In this document: positions 61,800-64,000 of the stretch, piece by piece
Position numbering within the stretch: the stretch's first letter is position 1
Layout of the letters: each line of letters opens with the position of its first letter
Source: Bacillus kexueae
GTDB lineage: Bacteria; Bacillota; Bacilli; Bacillales; Aeribacillaceae
Direction: 5' to 3'
DNA length: 64,000 bases
Assembly (NCBI RefSeq): GCF_022809095.1
Contig: NZ_JALAZE010000005.1
Location: forward strand, 1 to 64,000
Notes under the pieces: generated by a model
Told to the model about the DNA's origin: nothing
What the model saw: the letters and a program-made list of their open reading frames with translations, nothing else
The model's database searches: none
Position numbers and translations under genes: made by a program

Positions 61800-63101
61800 C
61801 TAGTCTTCATCATTGTCATCATCTTCTTGTTCATCATCATCTTCGTCGTCATCGTCGTTATCCTCATCATCATGCTTCTTCTGTTCTCTTTTGTCTTCTC
61901 GCGCTTTCTTACGTTCTTCTGCTTCTTCTTTTAGCTTTTCCTCACGTTCTTCCGCTTCTTCTTTCAGTTTTTCCTCACGCTCTTCTGCTTTCTCTTTCAA
62001 CTTCTCCTCACGCTCTTCTGCTTCTTCTTTTAACTTTTCTTCACGTTCTTTCGCTTTCTCTTTCAGCTTCTCCTCACGCTCTTCCGCCTTTTCTCTCAGT
62101 TTTTCCTCACGTTCTTCTGCTTCTTCTTTTAGCTTTTCCTCACGTTCTTCTGCTTCTTCTTTTAGCTTTTCTTCACGTTCTTCCGTTTCTTCTTTTAGCT
62201 TTTCTTCACGTTCTTCCGTTTCTTCTTTTAGCTCTTTTTCATATTCTTCCGTTTCTTCTTCATCTATTTCCGTGCTAGTTGCTTTCGAAAGGAGTTTGTC
62301 AGATTTTTTCACGAACAGCTTCTTTAGTTTTTGTTGCTTTTTCGTATACTTTTCTTCTAATTGAGCCAACTTCGCTTCTGCTTCCTCAGCAGTCAACTCT
62401 CCTTTTTCTACTTGCTGTTGAATTTTTTCACGTTTTTTTTCATATTTTTCTTGTTGCTTCGCCACTTTTTCTTCTAGCTTTTTGGTTAACTTCTCTATAT
62501 TTTTCACAATCGCTTCTTTTGCATTGTCGTTCGTTAACTTTCCTAAAACTTGTTCAAGGGCTAATAAATTAGCGGCTACTTTTTCATCTATGTCCTCAGA
62601 TTGTCCTTCTTCTTCAACAACCTCATCATTTTCATTTTCATCTACTTCATCCATTTCCAAAGCGAGCTCTTGTTGTTCAAATGCTTTTTCTAATGTTTCT
62701 TTCGCAAGCTCTTCTTGACCTTCTTCAACCAACATTTCTGCTTCCAAAATTCGTTCTTCCGCAAATTCAGCTAATAATTCAGCCTTCTTTAAGTCATCAA
62801 AAGTAAGAGCCAATCGGATACGCTCCGTAAACGACTTTAAAAAGTAAAAGAAATCTCCAGGGACTAATGAAGGCTTTTCTCCTTCATCTTCTTCAACACT
62901 TTCTGCTTCAGTATTTTCTTCCGTTGCTACCGTTTGTTCAGCCTCTTCATTTTCTGTACCTTCTAATTCAGAAGTGTTTTCAACCGCAGACTCTTCAACT
63001 TCATCAGTGACTGACTCTTCTGCAAATACTGAATGACTACCAATTTGGAGGATTCCAATAGCCATGAAAAAAATAAGGAAATAAGAATACAATGATTTCA
63101 T
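61800..63101 (-). CDS. Secreted DUF5667 protein with hendecad-repeat helix and Asp-rich tail
   Basis: A 433-residue exported protein. Signal peptide ~1-27 (ends HSVFAEE), acidic linker, DUF5667 domain (~78-150, KPSLVPGDFFYFLKSFTERIRLALTFDD), a helical bundle region (~170-270), then about eleven tandem 11-residue repeats of the type AEEREEKLKEE (~285-405) and a poly-Asp/Glu tail (~410-433). The charged repeat is expected to form a very long coiled coil or single alpha-helix. DUF5667 is known in exported Bacillaceae proteins without function. ATG 63101 follows GAGGTGA. Confidence 0.8.
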   Translation of the reverse strand: MKSLYSYFLIFFMAIGILQIGSHSVFAEESVTDEVEESAVENTSELEGTENEEAEQTVATEENTEAESVEEDEGEKPSLVPGDFFYFLKSFTERIRLALTFDDLKKAELLAEFAEERILEAEMLVEEGQEELAKETLEKAFEQQELALEMDEVDENENDEVVEEEGQSEDIDEKVAANLLALEQVLGKLTNDNAKEAIVKNIEKLTKKLEEKVAKQQEKYEKKREKIQQQVEKGELTAEEAEAKLAQLEEKYTKKQQKLKKLFVKKSDKLLSKATSTEIDEEETEEYEKELKEETEEREEKLKEETEEREEKLKEEAEEREEKLKEEAEEREEKLREKAEEREEKLKEKAKEREEKLKEEAEEREEKLKEKAEEREEKLKEEAEEREEKLKEEAEERKKAREDKREQKKHDDEDNDDDDEDDDEQEDDDNDED

Positions 63102-63225
63102 AGAGTTCACCTCAATCATACGTTTTCATTTTTATTATCGGTGAAGACTCTATTACTTCACATCGCCCGATTCACCTAAAATAGATTGGGATAAGTAGGA
63201 AATCTTTATGAAAATAGTTGGAAAA

Positions 63226-63816
63226 TCAATATACCCCTTCTAAGTACATCGTTGTTAATGTCGTGACAATCGCTTCGATATCGATATCATTTTGTTCAAC
63301 AATTTCCCACATAAACATTTCGTTAGCATAAAACCATGTCCGACCCGCAAGACTTGGATTTAGCTCTTTCTTGGCTAACCCCTTCGATTGAGCATATTGA
63401 ATATCTCGTTCAATCGAAGTGAAAAAGCGAGTACGAATCATTTTCCATTTCTCTTCAACGAGAGGGGAACAGCCGATAGCCTCTTTCATCACTTTCATCA
63501 TACTTCGGTTTTTTATTGCTAAATTTAAAAAAAGTTCTACTTGATGAGCAATCAATCGATAAGCATCTTCTCGTGTTTCCGGTTCGTAAGGTAAATTGGC
63601 CACATCGTAAAACTGCTGCATCAATTGCTCCATTACTTCCATAAAAAGTTCATCTTTATTTTGAAAATACACATAGGCCGTTCCATACCCCGTTTGTGCT
63701 CGCTTAATAATTTGAGAAATGGTTGTTTTTTGAAACCCTTGCTTTAAAAAAACTTCTTTACCAGCTTCCACAATTTTTTGGCGCGTTTTTAACGCTTGCA
63801 TTTGACGTGTATTCAC
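63226..63816 (-). CDS. TetR family regulator
   Basis: A 196-residue TetR protein: helix-turn-helix KTTISQIIKRAQTGYGTAYVYFQNKDELF (~35-63, quoted in part) and an all-helical ligand domain. GTG 63816 is chosen, eight bases after GGAG; the earlier GTG (63825) overlaps that motif. It is divergent from the probable kynureninase gene, and a TGACA-nnn-TGTCA palindrome lies on that gene's promoter, so it likely represses it. Confidence 0.87.
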   Translation of the reverse strand: MNTRQMQALKTRQKIVEAGKEVFLKQGFQKTTISQIIKRAQTGYGTAYVYFQNKDELFMEVMEQLMQQFYDVANLPYEPETREDAYRLIAHQVELFLNLAIKNRSMMKVMKEAIGCSPLVEEKWKMIRTRFFTSIERDIQYAQSKGLAKKELNPSLAGRTWFYANEMFMWEIVEQNDIDIEAIVTTLTTMYLEGVY

Positions 63817-63859
63817 TTTGAACACTCCAGTTATTTACTTTTTTACTGATATTATATCA

Positions 63860-63888
63860 TTGACACTATGTCAGTGAAAATTTATAGT
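63860..63888 (+). promoter_or_regulatory. Promoter and TetR-type operator between tetR and kynU
   Basis: Plus-strand -35 TTGACA (63860-63865), 17-nt spacer, -10 TATAGT (63883-63888). The perfect inverted repeat TGACA-CTA-TGTCA (63861-63873) covers the -35 and spacer, the usual place for a TetR repressor site. Confidence 0.75.
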
Positions 63889-63932
63889 TAAATTATTAGT
63901 AATTTACTGAATATTTATACGAGGTGATACGA

Positions 63933-64000
63933 GTGACTTTTACGTTAGATGATGCGAAACACCTTGATCAAAGCGATAATCTTGCTTCCTTTCGTCAAGA
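63933..64000 (+). CDS. kynU: Probable kynureninase, N-terminal fragment (cut by window edge)
   Basis: Starts at GTG 63933, six bases after GAGGTG, and runs off the right edge after 22 codons: TFTLDDAKHLDQSDNLASFRQ. This resembles the amino terminus of bacterial kynureninases (pattern xLDxxDxLxxFRxxF), which hydrolyse kynurenine to anthranilate. Too short for certainty. Confidence 0.5.
   Translation, partial: MTFTLDDAKHLDQSDNLASFRQ

Noticed and set aside
61813-62364. 183-codon Ser/Phe-rich plus-strand frame
   Set aside because: It is the exact complement of the hendecad repeat of the DUF5667 gene; no ribosome site.

Overview
The window is chromosomal DNA from a low-GC, endospore-forming Bacillaceae bacterium (Bacillus sensu lato). 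Evidence: the left edge is the start of a 16S rRNA gene with tandem rrn promoters; there are two CotB-type spore-coat proteins and a sporulenol-synthase-like cyclase; ribosome binding sites are strong AGGAGG types with many GTG/TTG starts; and the regulators have classic Bacillus operators (PerR, Fur, Rex, BirA, a SAM-I riboswitch). The species cannot be named from the sequence alone.

Layout. 0-10 kb: rrn promoter region, YczE-type membrane protein, PerR-controlled catalase, SqhC cyclase with a divergent DUF2515 gene, an AGCS amino-acid:cation symporter, a YkgJ-type cysteine-cluster protein and a YflJ-type microprotein. 10-15.7 kb: a spore-coat block (CotB-short, CotB, a 54-residue membrane microprotein, YwrK-like ArsB-family transporter, YwrJ-like protein), then GrpB and a STAS-like protein. 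15.8-21 kb: a complete sucrose regulon (ScrR, triple operator, PTS IIBC, sucrose-6-phosphate hydrolase, fructokinase). 21-28.4 kb: DUF418 membrane protein, Rex-controlled ldh, LCP cell-wall ligase, bioW-bioA-bioF with a BirA-like operator. 28.5-30.3 kb: a Fur-box operon of flavodoxin, a Cas4/AddB-like four-cysteine protein with a decayed nuclease centre, and an IDEAL-domain protein with a CFCPCC cluster; this is the least explained gene set here. 30.3-38 kb: Eis-like and RimJ-like acetyltransferases, a 42-bp minisatellite, PepF-type oligopeptidase, VanZ-like protein, MTA/SAH deaminase. 38.5-44.3 kb: a beta-glucoside cluster (GH1, ABC importer, LacI regulator) with CGAAA-nn-TTTCG operators. 44.8-48 kb: a SAM-I riboswitch controlling an NhaC-family carrier (probable methionine transporter), and a CstA-family carrier. 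48-56 kb: DUF2164, polysaccharide deacetylase, and a DeoR/PHP phosphatase/ABC/alkaline-phosphatase-superfamily cluster whose binding-protein gene has lost its 5' end. 56-64 kb: peroxiredoxin-like protein, a 45-residue SASP-like gene, TspO-like protein, ABC-F ATPase, NlpC/P60 protein, a DUF5667 protein with a long hendecad-repeat helix, a TetR regulator and the start of a probable kynureninase gene.

The intergenic space carries a dispersed repeat family: six copies, all in the same orientation, made of a hairpin-rich module A (four copies) and a GC-rich module B (six copies). Five of the six end at the A-tract of a rho-independent terminator of a minus-strand gene. Two further, more decayed repeat families are also present. 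No CRISPR array, tRNA, intact insertion sequence or prophage was seen.
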